From assembly GCA_039029515.1 (NCBI GenBank), contig JBCCFX010000044.1:1-21420 (forward strand): a stretch of DNA of 21,420 nucleotides, in the 5' to 3' direction. Origin of the DNA: JBCCFX01 sp039029515. Its GTDB lineage: Bacteria > Planctomycetota > Phycisphaerae > Phycisphaerales > SM1A02. The notes under the pieces are model-generated. The model had not been told where the DNA came from and ran no database searches. It worked only from the letters and a program-made list of their open reading frames with translations. Made by a program: the position numbers and the translations under genes. Below are positions 14,002 through 21,420 of this stretch, one piece after another; the first letter of the stretch is position 1; the number at the start of each line of letters is the position of its first letter.

Positions 14002-14766
14002 TCAGCCGATCATGCCCCCGTCGACCACCACCACCTGTCCGGTGAGGTAGCTGCACGCGTCCGAGCAGAGGAATCGGGCGACCGCCGCGATCTCATCCGG
14101 CCGCGCGAATCGTCGAAGCGGCACCTTGCTCTTGGCATCGTCCAGCACGCTCGACGGCAGTGATTCGAGCATCTCGGTCTCCACGAAGCCGGGGGCGATC
14201 ACGTTGGCGGTCACGTTCTTCGCACCGATCTCCTTGGCGATCGTCTTGGTCAGACCGTGCAGGCCTGATTTGGCCGCCGCATAGTTCGCCTGTCCGGCAT
14301 TGCCGACGCACCCGGTCACCGAACTGATGTTGACGATTCGGCCCCAGCGTCCGCGCATCATCTGACGTGCCGCCACGCGACAGCCGATGAACGCCGACCG
14401 GAGGTTCACACTGATCACCTCGTCAAAGTCCTCATCAGACATGCGAAGGAACAGACCGTCGCGGGTGATGCCGGCATTGTTGACGAGGATGTCGAGCCGA
14501 CCGTGCGTCTCGATGACGCCTTCAATCGCGGCGGTCCAGGCGGCGCTGTCACCGATGTCCGCAGGATGAACGTCCGCGCTTCCGCCGTTGCTCTCGATCG
14601 CTGCCTTGACCTCTTGCAGCGGACCCTCTGAACGACTCACCAGCACGACATGGCGACCGTCGTCGGCAAGCTGCTCGGCGATACATCGCCCGATTCCGCG
14701 GCTCGCGCCGGTCACGATGGCCACTCGCTTGTCGATGACTCGCTCCTTTGTGCCGGGCCCGCGCAC
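14002..14766 (-). CDS. fabG: 3-oxoacyl-[acyl-carrier-protein] reductase
   Basis: FabG reduces 3-oxoacyl-ACP with NADPH. It is a short-chain dehydrogenase: TGASRGIG cofactor loop near residue 19, NNAG near 96, catalytic Ser149 in NISSVTG, and Tyr162/Lys166 in YAAAKSG. PGFVETEM and the VVVDGGMIG end are typical. The start is unclear. GTG 14766 (254 aa) is the nearest standard codon. TTG 14793 falls in the U-tract of the preceding terminator. The family-like 244-245-aa protein would begin at 14739-14736, where AAAGGAG lies 6 nt before an ATC codon. It is separated from the upstream operon by a terminator and from acpP by a promoter, so it is probably its own unit, though I see no confident promoter for it. 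Confidence 0.95.
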   Translation of the reverse strand: MRGPGTKERVIDKRVAIVTGASRGIGRCIAEQLADDGRHVVLVSRSEGPLQEVKAAIESNGGSADVHPADIGDSAAWTAAIEGVIETHGRLDILVNNAGITRDGLFLRMSDEDFDEVISVNLRSAFIGCRVAARQMMRGRWGRIVNISSVTGCVGNAGQANYAAAKSGLHGLTKTIAKEIGAKNVTANVIAPGFVETEMLESLPSSVLDDAKSKVPLRRFARPDEIAAVARFLCSDACSYLTGQVVVVDGGMIG

Positions 14767-14791
14767 CCAATCCGATACGCCGGCGTCGTCC

Positions 14792-14821
14792 AAAAAAATC
14801 AGCCCGCCAGATGGCGGGCTG
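14792..14821 (-). terminator. Intrinsic terminator of the rpmF-plsX-fabH-fabD-lipoprotein operon
   Basis: A perfect 9-bp stem (14821-14813 with 14808-14800) with a 4-nt loop is followed on the minus strand by A and T7 (14798-14792). It lies 41 nt past the lipoprotein stop and immediately before fabG. Confidence 0.92.
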
Positions 14822-14862
14822 GAAATTGTACTTCGTTCCGGCCAGATGGCCAGAGCAGACGA

Positions 14863-15648
14863 TCAACGGCCGCCTGGAGCCGCAGGATTCGTCCCACGGC
14901 CCGGTGCACCACGCGACGGTCCGGTCGGCATGTTCCGACCCGGAGCCGCAGCCGGCCCGCCCGACGGCGCACCACTGCTGCCGCTGTCACCATCATCAAG
15001 GTTGACCTGCGGGATTTCGTACACATCGTCCGGCTCATCGGCCAGCGCGAGTTCTTCGGCGATCACATCGTGCCAGGCCTGAATCCAGTCGGCGCCGGAC
15101 AGGCGATCCAGAATGTCAGGCGGCGTCGATACCGCTTCGAATCGGAATCGACCAGCGTTCTCTTCGTAGTACCACATCTGCGGCTGGTCGTCGTTGTCCA
15201 TCACTTCAATGAGTGCGAGCGCACAATCACCGGCACGAGCGGAACCCGTTCGCACTTCGATGGCATACACCGCATCACCTGTGGACTCGGCCCATTGACC
15301 GTTCTCAACCATTTCTTCCAATGCGTACCGGTCTGCGACCGTCATCATGGATTGGAGCGCATCCGAATCACCAACCGCAAACGCATGGAAGAACTTGAGC
15401 ACGGCAACGCGCTCTTCTTCCGTCGATGGCGCTTCATCCTCTTCCATCATCACACGGTCATCAATACCGTGCTTCGCCTTCAACTCTTCAACCGTGGCCA
15501 GCTTCGGTGCCGGCGGCGGTGGAGCCTTCTTGACCGTCTTGGTCTGCGCGACTGGTTCGGGCTCTTCACCCTTGCAGCCGACGATGGCCAGTGAACCGGC
15601 GAGGCCAAGCATGGCGACGGCGGACAAAGTGTGCTTACGGTGTGTCAT
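14863..15648 (-). CDS. Lipoprotein of unknown function, last gene of the fab operon
   Basis: A 261-aa lipoprotein. The signal peptide ends in lipobox AIVGC (Cys25). A Pro/Lys-rich tether (about 28-50) leads to a mixed alpha/beta domain at about 52-215, with EEERVAVLKFFHAFAVGDSD (about 76-95) and a central GDCALALIEVM strand, reminiscent of NTF2-like/SnoaL cone folds (inference). The C-terminal 45 residues are Gly/Pro/Ser-rich and disordered, ending GGR. The ATG overlaps the fabD stop by 14 nt, with AAGGTG 8 nt upstream, so it is translated with the fatty-acid genes. I do not recognise a named family. Confidence 0.8.
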   Translation of the reverse strand: MTHRKHTLSAVAMLGLAGSLAIVGCKGEEPEPVAQTKTVKKAPPPPAPKLATVEELKAKHGIDDRVMMEEDEAPSTEEERVAVLKFFHAFAVGDSDALQSMMTVADRYALEEMVENGQWAESTGDAVYAIEVRTGSARAGDCALALIEVMDNDDQPQMWYYEENAGRFRFEAVSTPPDILDRLSGADWIQAWHDVIAEELALADEPDDVYEIPQVNLDDGDSGSSGAPSGGPAAAPGRNMPTGPSRGAPGRGTNPAAPGGR

Positions 15649-16570
15649 GACTGGTCACCTTCGTAGATCGATCGATTCGACGCATCAGGCCGCGGAGCAC
15701 CGCACCTGGTGCCATCTCGTGCCATGCAATTGTACCCTCGCCGAGCGACTCAGCCATGGCTGAGCAGGATTGTGCCCATCGAACCGGGGCCACGATCTGT
15801 TCGACGAGCTTCTGCTTCAGAAGTTCCATCTCCGCCGGATCATGCCTCTCGCCCGTCACATTCGACCAGACAGGCACCGTAAGGGGCGAAAATGACCGTT
15901 CGGCGAGCTCATCAGCAAGCTGATCCGCAGCCGGCTGCATCAGCGGTGAATGGAACGCCCCCGCGACGGTGAGCACGGTGGCGCGAAGTCCGGCATCAGA
16001 CGCGATCGCCGCCGCACGCTCGCATGCCGTCGCGTGCCCGGACAGCACGATCTGGCCCGGTGCGTTGTAGTTGGCGGGCACGAGCACGTCGGCGTCCCGC
16101 GCCTTTTCACAGACCTCGTCGGCTTGATCTTCATCCGCCCCGATCAGCGCGACCATACCGCCGGCAGATGCGACCGCTGCCTCCTGCATCAATCGCCCGC
16201 GTTCGGTCACGATCTCCAGGCCATCGGCAAACGAAAATGCACCCGCGAGATGCAGCGCCGTATATTCGCCAAGCGACAACCCTGCCGCGGCGGCAATGGA
16301 GAGTTCACCATGTTCCGCTGCCAAGGCGCGGAAGCACGCGACGCCGCAGGTGTATAACGCCGGCTGCGCGACATCGGTCTGGTTCAGGCGATCCGCAGGA
16401 CCATCCGCACAGATGGCGCTCAGCGGTGCGCCGAGGCGATCGCCGAGCACTTCATCTGCTTCATCAAAAACAGCGCGCGCTGCGGGATGCGATTCCCGCC
16501 ATGCACGCCCCATGCCGATCGCCTGCGCGCCTTGTCCGGGACAGACGACAACCCACGATGAATCGCTCAC
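15635..16570 (-). CDS. fabD: Malonyl-CoA:ACP transacylase
   Basis: FabD moves malonyl from CoA to ACP, supplying the two-carbon donor for elongation. The 311-aa product has GQGAQAIGMG (12-21) for the oxyanion loop, nucleophile Ser99 in GLSLGEY, the conserved Arg in TERGRLMQ, and catalytic His207 in AGAFHSPLM. Length matches the family. Start GTG 16570 has AAAGGG 7 nt upstream. It follows fabH by 42 nt and overlaps the lipoprotein gene downstream. Confidence 0.97.
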   Translation of the reverse strand: MSDSSWVVVCPGQGAQAIGMGRAWRESHPAARAVFDEADEVLGDRLGAPLSAICADGPADRLNQTDVAQPALYTCGVACFRALAAEHGELSIAAAAGLSLGEYTALHLAGAFSFADGLEIVTERGRLMQEAAVASAGGMVALIGADEDQADEVCEKARDADVLVPANYNAPGQIVLSGHATACERAAAIASDAGLRATVLTVAGAFHSPLMQPAADQLADELAERSFSPLTVPVWSNVTGERHDPAEMELLKQKLVEQIVAPVRWAQSCSAMAESLGEGTIAWHEMAPGAVLRGLMRRIDRSTKVTSHDTP

Positions 16571-16612
16571 GAGAACGCCCTTTCATGCCGAGGAACGGTG
16601 CACACCGAATGG

Positions 16613-17617
16613 TCACACGCGCCAGATGCCACTCGCCCACGTCATGCCGCCACCGAAGGCAATCAGCATGATGAGGTCGCCGGCGTCAATCTTGTCGGCC
16701 TGCCAGAGCTGGTCCAGACAAAGTCCAACGGAGCCGGCGGAACTGTTGCCGAAGCGATCGATGTTCACGTACACACGATCTTCAGGCAGGTTGAGTTTGC
16801 TGACCGCGGATTCGATGATGCGCGCATTGGACTGATGGCAGATGTACTGTCGAATGTCTTCGACGCTCAAGTCGCATTGCGCGAGCGATTCCTTGAGCAG
16901 CTCGGTGAACTTACTCACCGCGAACTTGTAGATCTCACGCCCGTTCATTCGGAGGTTGCCGAGCTTGATATTCGCGCCAGCCGCACCGTCAACGACATCG
17001 ACTTCCTTGCGGGGCATGTACAGCGAATGCCAGCCATTTCCGTCTGCATGCAGTCGCTGGTAGATGCAACCTCGATTCGGATCTTCATCCGCAGTGAGGA
17101 CCATCGCACCCGCCGCATCGCCGAAGAGAATGGACACGGATCGATCGTCGTAGTCCATCACCGTGCTCATCGTGTCACACCCGATGACGCCAACCGCCTT
17201 GTGGCGACCGGACCGAATCAGGGAGTCCGCGACGTTGGAGGCATACACGAAGCCGGAACACGCGGCGACCAGGTCGAACGCCGCAGCAGGCTCAGCTCCA
17301 AGTTGCTGTGACACGATGCAGGCGCCGGACGGACACGTCATCGTGGTCGTGACCGAGGCAAGGATGATGAGATCAAGGTCCTTCGCGACCATGCCTGCAT
17401 CGTCAAGCGCTTTGCTCAGCGCTTCGACGGATAGGCTGATCGTGCCTTCGCCCTTGTCTTGCGCCACCACGCGACGCTCACGAATACCCGTGCGCTGACG
17501 AATCCACTCGTCAGACGTATCCATCATCTTTTCGAAATCAGCATTGGCCAGAATGCGATCGGGCACGGCTGAGCCGACACCCGCCATGCGCACGCCGATC
17601 GATGGTGAAGATGTCAT
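16613..17617 (-). CDS. fabH: 3-oxoacyl-[acyl-carrier-protein] synthase III
   Basis: FabH starts fatty acid synthesis by condensing acetyl-CoA (or another primer) with malonyl-ACP. The 334-aa product has the triad Cys120 (VAACSGF), His261 (ICHQSNARI) and Asn291 (DRFGNSSAGS), and the N-terminal DTSDEWIRQRTGI signature. ATG 17617 overlaps the plsX stop by ATGA, indicating coupling; an in-frame ATG at 17629 would add four residues. It lies between plsX and fabD, a common order. Confidence 0.97.
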   Translation of the reverse strand: MTSSPSIGVRMAGVGSAVPDRILANADFEKMMDTSDEWIRQRTGIRERRVVAQDKGEGTISLSVEALSKALDDAGMVAKDLDLIILASVTTTMTCPSGACIVSQQLGAEPAAAFDLVAACSGFVYASNVADSLIRSGRHKAVGVIGCDTMSTVMDYDDRSVSILFGDAAGAMVLTADEDPNRGCIYQRLHADGNGWHSLYMPRKEVDVVDGAAGANIKLGNLRMNGREIYKFAVSKFTELLKESLAQCDLSVEDIRQYICHQSNARIIESAVSKLNLPEDRVYVNIDRFGNSSAGSVGLCLDQLWQADKIDAGDLIMLIAFGGGMTWASGIWRV

Positions 17618-18630
17618 ACGGCGTCGCATTCCATAATGGCGAGGCGATCCGAAATGGCTGCGTTCACGCCGCTCGCCACGAGTCGACGCGCATTGAGGAC
17701 CGCGTTCTCAATCGTTCGAGATTCGCTTGAGCCGTGACAGATCAGGCAGTTGCCATTCACACCAAGGAGCGGCGCGCCGCCATACTCGTGGTAATCATGC
17801 TTGCGATAGATGCTTTCCACGACGGGTTTGAACCGTACTGCAAGCTCGGGATCAATCGTGTGAACTTCACGCGCAATGGCGCGGAAGATGCCTGACGACA
17901 GGCCTTCGGCAAGTTTGAGCATGACGTTGCCGACGACACCGTCGGTCACCACGACATCCGCTTCGCCGTCAAACACGCCACGACCTTCGACATAGCCGAC
18001 AAAGTTCAAGTCGGGCATGTCGCGCAGCATGTCGCGGGCGAGCTTCATGTCCGCAGTGCCCTTCTGCTCTTCACCGCCGACGTTCATCAGGCCGACACGC
18101 GGATTCTCTCGGCCGAGAATCAGACGCGAATAGATATCACCCATCACGCCATACTGTGCGAGGTGATGAGGCTTGGGTTCGATGTTGGCACCCGCATCGA
18201 TGAGCACGATCGGACCGTTAAAGGTCGGCAGTGTCACCGCGATGCCCGGACGATGCACGTGACGGAGACGTCGCATGTACATCTGGGCACCGGTCACCTT
18301 CGCGCCGGTATTACCAGCGGAGATGATCGCATCGAGTGGGTCAGAAGCTTTCCGTCCCGCCATCTGGGACAGCTTGACGATCGACGAGTCGGGCTTGCCG
18401 CGGACCGCTTCGACCGGCGTCTCCGCCATGCCGATCACTTCCGTCGTATGCACGACTTCGATTCGATCTCTCGGACCATCCCAACCGTCGAGCGCATCAA
18501 GAATGGCATCCTGGTCGCCGACCAGAACCAGACAGTCGTCGTCGTCGAGTTGAGGGGCGACGGCGAGTGCGCCTTCAAGGATGGCATGAGGAGCATGATC
18601 GCCCCCCATCACATCGAGGCCGATCCGCAT
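17614..18630 (-). CDS. plsX: Phosphate acyltransferase
   Basis: PlsX makes acyl-phosphate from acyl-ACP, the donor for PlsY, linking fatty acid synthesis to phospholipids at the membrane surface. The 338-aa product begins MRIGLDVMGGDHAPHA and has the family landmarks DAIISAGNTGA (about 103-113), LIDAGANIE, LMNVGGEEQKG and HGSSESRTIENA near the end. ATG 18630 has GAGAGG upstream. The ATG lies 3 nt after the rpmF stop; fabH overlaps it downstream. Confidence 0.97.
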   Translation of the reverse strand: MRIGLDVMGGDHAPHAILEGALAVAPQLDDDDCLVLVGDQDAILDALDGWDGPRDRIEVVHTTEVIGMAETPVEAVRGKPDSSIVKLSQMAGRKASDPLDAIISAGNTGAKVTGAQMYMRRLRHVHRPGIAVTLPTFNGPIVLIDAGANIEPKPHHLAQYGVMGDIYSRLILGRENPRVGLMNVGGEEQKGTADMKLARDMLRDMPDLNFVGYVEGRGVFDGEADVVVTDGVVGNVMLKLAEGLSSGIFRAIAREVHTIDPELAVRFKPVVESIYRKHDYHEYGGAPLLGVNGNCLICHGSSESRTIENAVLNARRLVASGVNAAISDRLAIMECDAV

Positions 18631-18633
18631 GGA

Positions 18634-18819
18634 TCACACCTCTCCCGTGGCCCGGACCTGTAATCCCGGTCGCACGTAACCGCATGAGTGACACGCGACA
18701 TGTGAGCGCTTGCTGGCGCCGCAATTTGGGCAGATCACGGACTGCGTCGCGCGCAACGCATGATGCGAGCGCCGCTTACGCTTCCGAGCCGGTGATGTAC
18801 GAAAGGCTGGAACGGCCAT
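18634..18819 (-). CDS. rpmF: 50S ribosomal protein L32
   Basis: A 61-aa protein of the large ribosomal subunit. It begins MAVPAFRTSPARKRKRRS, the usual L32 N-terminus, and has four zinc-type cysteines in CPNCGASKRSHVACHSCG (about 30-47). ATG 18819 is chosen because the family starts with MAVP; AAGGA lies 10 nt upstream. The frame stays open upstream to a GTG at 18942, but that extension has no L32 character. It is the first gene of the plsX-fabH-fabD operon; the DUF177/YceD gene that often precedes rpmF is absent. Confidence 0.96.
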   Translation of the reverse strand: MAVPAFRTSPARKRKRRSHHALRATQSVICPNCGASKRSHVACHSCGYVRPGLQVRATGEV

Positions 18820-18904
18820 GACATTCGGTCCTTCGGACGGTCGCCGGTCACCGGTGTGACTCGTCAGACGAACTGACGCAGCTTCTCGGCCCTGACGACG
18901 GGAT

Positions 18905-18946
18905 CTAGCACACTGAACGGACGCGAGCAGCATTCCCTGCACGCAT
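18905..18946 (-). CDS. Possible 13-codon leader peptide before rpmF
   Basis: Inside the roughly 160-nt leader of the fab operon, GAGGAG (18956-18951) lies 4 nt before ATG 18946, which opens a 13-codon frame ending TAG at 18905. The GAGGAG is itself one arm of a hairpin with CTCCTTCAG upstream (about 18977-18951). It could be a regulatory upstream frame or chance; codon content (three Arg, one Cys at the end) gives no clear attenuation logic. Confidence 0.25.
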   Translation of the reverse strand: MRAGNAARVRSVC

Positions 18947-18987
18947 CCGGCTCCTCAGACCGCACGGCCTGAAGGAGAGGATCGAAC

Positions 18988-19016
18988 ACTCTAAAGACGA
19001 CGACCGTCTATGTCAA
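18988..19016 (-). promoter_or_regulatory. Strong sigma70-type promoter of the rpmF-plsX-fabH-fabD operon
   Basis: On the minus strand a perfect TTGACA (19016-19011) and TAGAGT (18993-18988) are separated by exactly 17 nt. The predicted start near 18981 leaves a leader of about 160 nt before rpmF. The -35 lies in the loop of an inverted repeat (19001-19007 with 19025-19031), a possible operator. Confidence 0.75.
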
Positions 19017-19031
19017 CGAACGGAACGGTCG
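19001..19031. promoter_or_regulatory. Inverted repeat around the fab operon -35 box, candidate operator
   Basis: CGACCGT at 19001-19007 and ACGGTCG at 19025-19031 are perfect 7-bp complements 17 nt apart. They flank the -35 hexamer and cover half of the promoter spacer. A repressor bound here would block RNA polymerase. It may instead be a weak 3' hairpin of the gene ending at 19040. Confidence 0.4.
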
Positions 19032-19039
19032 GGCTGGAC

Positions 19040-20116
19040 TCAGAACAACCCGAAGATCAGGCCTCCGATCGCCTCAGGCCGGCTCTCCGTGGGGTCGATC
19101 AACCACAGCCAGTCATCAAAGAGGAACTCGAAGCGAATCGACAGCAGCGCAATGCGACCCATGACCGTGTACCCGAAGGCGGCCCCGAAGGTCACCATCA
19201 GGAACCAGATCCCCACGCGAGCGGTCTTCCCGACCACGCCCTTGTGCTCGATCGAGAAGAAGAAGTACACAATGCAGGCGAGGACGCCGAGCACCACAAT
19301 CAGGTTGCGGATGCACTGGAGGATGTCCAGACTCTGCCCGCCCTGCGCATCGGTCGTCATGACCACCAGCGGCTCGATCGTATTGCGGATCTGACTGAGG
19401 AAGTCCGCGTGGATGAACGCCGTCAGGCGAATCCCCATGAACACGCCGATCATGAACGCCATCGGCCAGCGCGACACCCAGCCGCCCACCGGCGACAACC
19501 GCCAGAGCAACATCACGCCCAGCATCAGCGGCACGATGAACATGAAGTCAACGCTCGCCCCGGCATCAAGGCCCGGCAACACCGTCGCGCGGACCGCATC
19601 AGGAAACAGGCTCGCAACCAGATTCTGAATGAGCTGATCCCAGAACGCGACCACCATCCAGTACGCCGCCGACACGCCGACCACAATGGCCTCGGCGAGC
19701 TTGTAGAAGGGATTGTCCTTGTAGAGAAACGACAGGATTGCCAACGTGAAGAACGCCGCAACCCAGATGCCGATCGTGCGCGAGATGCTGAGTCGATATT
19801 CAGTCTGCGCGATGCCGTTCTCAGCGGCTTCCTGTTCGGCCTTGTAGTAGTCGACGTACTCAGCCTGTTCGCTGACCGTCCACTCCAGAATCTCGATCGG
19901 GTTGGACACGTCGTAATCGAGCGCATCTTCGGTACGAAGATTGACGTACGTTTCGATCGGGTTGCCGTCCTCATCCGTATCCGCGATGACGGCGAACTTC
20001 TGCGGGACATCCTTGACGTATTGACGGCCCATGCCGCCACCGAGTGTGCCGCGCCACAACAGGAAGATGCCGGAGAGCACCACGACGATCGTCCAGATCA
20101 GGGTTTCACGTTTCAT
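19040..20116 (-). CDS. Polytopic membrane protein of unknown function
   Basis: A 358-aa membrane protein. The N-terminal helix is at about 5-22. An extracytoplasmic, acidic segment of about 90 residues follows (DTDEDGNPIETYVNLRTEDALDYD region). About seven further hydrophobic helices run from residue 113 to 345. The C-terminus ends GLIFGLF. ATG 20116 overlaps the stop of the upstream gene by ATGA, so it is translated with it. No transporter, protease or enzyme motif is visible. It is probably a subunit of a membrane complex with the two genes before it. Confidence 0.75.
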   Translation of the reverse strand: MKRETLIWTIVVVLSGIFLLWRGTLGGGMGRQYVKDVPQKFAVIADTDEDGNPIETYVNLRTEDALDYDVSNPIEILEWTVSEQAEYVDYYKAEQEAAENGIAQTEYRLSISRTIGIWVAAFFTLAILSFLYKDNPFYKLAEAIVVGVSAAYWMVVAFWDQLIQNLVASLFPDAVRATVLPGLDAGASVDFMFIVPLMLGVMLLWRLSPVGGWVSRWPMAFMIGVFMGIRLTAFIHADFLSQIRNTIEPLVVMTTDAQGGQSLDILQCIRNLIVVLGVLACIVYFFFSIEHKGVVGKTARVGIWFLMVTFGAAFGYTVMGRIALLSIRFEFLFDDWLWLIDPTESRPEAIGGLIFGLF

Positions 20117-21093
20117 CGTCGTCCCTCCCGGGCACGATCCTGGAAGAAGACCCAGTTGCCCAGCACAATGAGCAGGATGATGACGATGTGCGCGATGAGC
20201 TGCGGCCCCATACGTCGCTTGCCCTCGAGGTATTTCCCGGGGATCTGATAGACGTCTTCCATCACGACCGTGCCGTCGGCGGCGAGGACTTCGTTGCCAT
20301 CTTCATCCTTGACCGAGCGCTGGCCGACGACGATCGGATCGCCGTTGTCGTCATACACCGGCCGCGTGTTGCCGTATTGTTCCATCACCAGTGCTTCGTA
20401 CTCGGCCGCGCCTTTGATCGCCGCGAGCATGCCCGGCATCTGATCCGGATGAATGTACGGATAGAACAACGGCGCCTGCACGCCGGTGCAGCCTGACACC
20501 ATGGTCATGTCGTACGGCGTCGCCACGATCTGCACCCACTCCTGCGTGCCCGGATACCCCGCAGACACGTTGATGATGATCGCGCAGTCCTGCACGCTCT
20601 TGATGTTCTGCATGATCTGCAGATCATCGAGCGATGTGCCGTATTGATCAGTGCGGAACAGCGAACGAATATCCGTCGCGACCACCTTGATGACCGCCTC
20701 TTCGCCGGCTTTGTAGCCGAGGTTGCAATAGTCAACGCCGTACACGAGGTCGGGGAAGTCCGACTCGATGACGCGGTCGAAGGTGTTCTCCACCATCTGC
20801 GGCGCTGCGGGCGAGAACAGCGACATAAAGATCATCTTGAAGTTCTTCTCGCACGCGTGACGACACATCGCGGTCGCCATCGGTCCGAGTTCGCCTTCAC
20901 TTGCGGGGTCATAGTCCCACGCCATCAGGACGGTCGAACCGTCTTCGATTCCTTCGATGACGTCGAACACGTTCTGTGACAGACCGGTTGGCTTCTCGGG
21001 GAAGCTCGCTTCCATCAGGATGGGAATGGCGATCGACAATCCCATGGCCAGGAAGACCCATCGTCGGTCGAGATTCTTCAGCAGGGTATACAT
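20113..21093 (-). CDS. Bitopic membrane protein with large extracytoplasmic domain, unknown function
   Basis: A 326-aa protein from ATG 21093, which has GGGGGA 8 nt upstream; the frame is open further to 21192 but that would overlap the preceding gene and bury the membrane helix. An N-terminal helix lies at about 13-30 and a C-terminal helix at about 300-318 (LIAHIVIILLIVLGNWVFF), ending in a basic tail. Between them is a domain of about 260 residues with alternating strands and helices (STVLMAWDYDP, FKMIFMSLFSP, DCAIIINVSAGYPG) that looks Rossmann-like, broadly as in GldG-type auxiliary transport proteins; this is a resemblance, not an assignment. It lies 4 nt after the upstream stop and overlaps the next gene. 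Confidence 0.75.
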   Translation of the reverse strand: MYTLLKNLDRRWVFLAMGLSIAIPILMEASFPEKPTGLSQNVFDVIEGIEDGSTVLMAWDYDPASEGELGPMATAMCRHACEKNFKMIFMSLFSPAAPQMVENTFDRVIESDFPDLVYGVDYCNLGYKAGEEAVIKVVATDIRSLFRTDQYGTSLDDLQIMQNIKSVQDCAIIINVSAGYPGTQEWVQIVATPYDMTMVSGCTGVQAPLFYPYIHPDQMPGMLAAIKGAAEYEALVMEQYGNTRPVYDDNGDPIVVGQRSVKDEDGNEVLAADGTVVMEDVYQIPGKYLEGKRRMGPQLIAHIVIILLIVLGNWVFFQDRAREGRR

Positions 21094-21097
21094 CGCG

Positions 21098-21420
21098 TCA
21101 GTCCCCCGATCCGAGATAAGAGCGATCGATCCCGAGCAGAATCTTGATCGCAACCGACGCCGTGCCCAGCGCGATGCCGATCTTGATCGCACGGTTCCCG
21201 GCGGTCACGATGTTGGTCATGATCTCCACCGTCATGTTCTCAATCCGAAGCAGGCTGAGGAACACGGCGTCTTCGGGAATGAACGAGGTGATGAACACGC
21301 CGGCAAACGTTCGGCCGAGCAGAATGATGAACGCGGTGCCGAGCAGCAGGATCGCTTCAACGTTCTTTGCACGGAATGCACGAAATGCCGCGGACGCAAC
21401 AAAGAACGCGAGCAACGCAA
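21098..21420 (-). CDS. Membrane protein of unknown function, cut by the window edge
   Basis: The frame is open to the right edge, so the start lies outside. About 107 residues are visible: a helix at the edge, a second (AILLLGTAFIILLGRTFAGVF), an amphipathic stretch with LRIENMTVEIMTNIVTAGNRA, and a last hydrophobic segment (IGIALGTASVAIKILLGI), ending YLGSGD. The TTG at 21415 is an internal codon rather than a convincing start. Its stop is 4 nt before the next ATG, so it belongs to the same operon as the two following membrane-protein genes. No family recognised. Confidence 0.65.
   Translation of the reverse strand, partial: ALLAFFVASAAFRAFRAKNVEAILLLGTAFIILLGRTFAGVFITSFIPEDAVFLSLLRIENMTVEIMTNIVTAGNRAIKIGIALGTASVAIKILLGIDRSYLGSGD

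Noticed and set aside
18634..18942. 102-aa N-terminally extended L32
   Set aside because: The extra 41 residues have no L32 similarity, and the family starts exactly at the MAVP of 18819.
19010..20248. 412-codon plus-strand frame opposite the membrane-protein gene
   Set aside because: Composition is extreme (Arg, His, Asp, Gln) with no motifs; the opposite strand encodes convincing membrane helices and coupled starts.
1..21420. CRISPR arrays, insertion sequences, integrases, phage genes or toxin-antitoxin pairs
   Set aside because: No spaced direct repeats, transposase motifs, integrase genes or small paired frames with their own start signals were seen. The region reads as core chromosome.

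Overview
The window looks like a chromosomal segment of a Planctomycetota bacterium, most likely class Phycisphaerae and probably free-living. This placement is inferred from gene content: high GC, a full-length homologue of the chlamydial envelope protein OmcB, a PagL-type lipid A deacylase implying an outer membrane, several extracytoplasmic proteins of unknown family, and a dispersed fatty-acid gene order. Nearly all protein genes lie on the minus strand; only a His-rich exported protein, a nucleoside-phosphorylase-like protein and the PagL-like protein are on plus.

Layout by coordinate: (1) 61-2046, an OmcB-like DUF11 lipoprotein with a structured leader and a clean intrinsic terminator. 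(2) 2047-8650, five tightly overlapping minus-strand genes, in transcription order: anchored exported protein, aroB, GT39/ArnT-like glycosyltransferase, a ParA ATPase fused to a glycogen-binding (CBM48/AMPK-beta type) domain, and a ParA-like protein without a P-loop. (3) 8710-8870, tRNA-Glu(UUC) with its own promoter and terminator. (4) 8883-10191 (+), the His-rich protein and the phosphorylase-like protein. (5) 10167-11110 (-), a NUDIX hydrolase followed by about 410 nt without a credible protein gene but dense in tetraloop hairpins, bounded by a promoter-like pair and an intrinsic terminator: a candidate structured non-coding RNA. (6) 11111-12204 (+), a short two-hairpin RNA or attenuator ending in U6, then the PagL-like gene. 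(7) 12279-19016 (-), fatty acid and phospholipid synthesis: rpmF-plsX-fabH-fabD-lipoprotein as one operon from a strong sigma70-type promoter to a perfect terminator, then fabG, then acpP-fabF from a second promoter. (8) 19040-21420 (-), three overlapping membrane-protein genes of unknown function, the first cut by the window edge.

The fab genes supply acyl-ACP from initiation (FabD, FabH) through elongation (FabF, FabG, AcpP) to phospholipid entry (PlsX). The most unusual items are the OmcB homologue outside Chlamydiae, the ParA-CBM48 fusion with its P-loop-less partner, and the candidate structured RNA at 10167-10580. All calls come from reading sequence and translations by eye; no database search or folding program was run.
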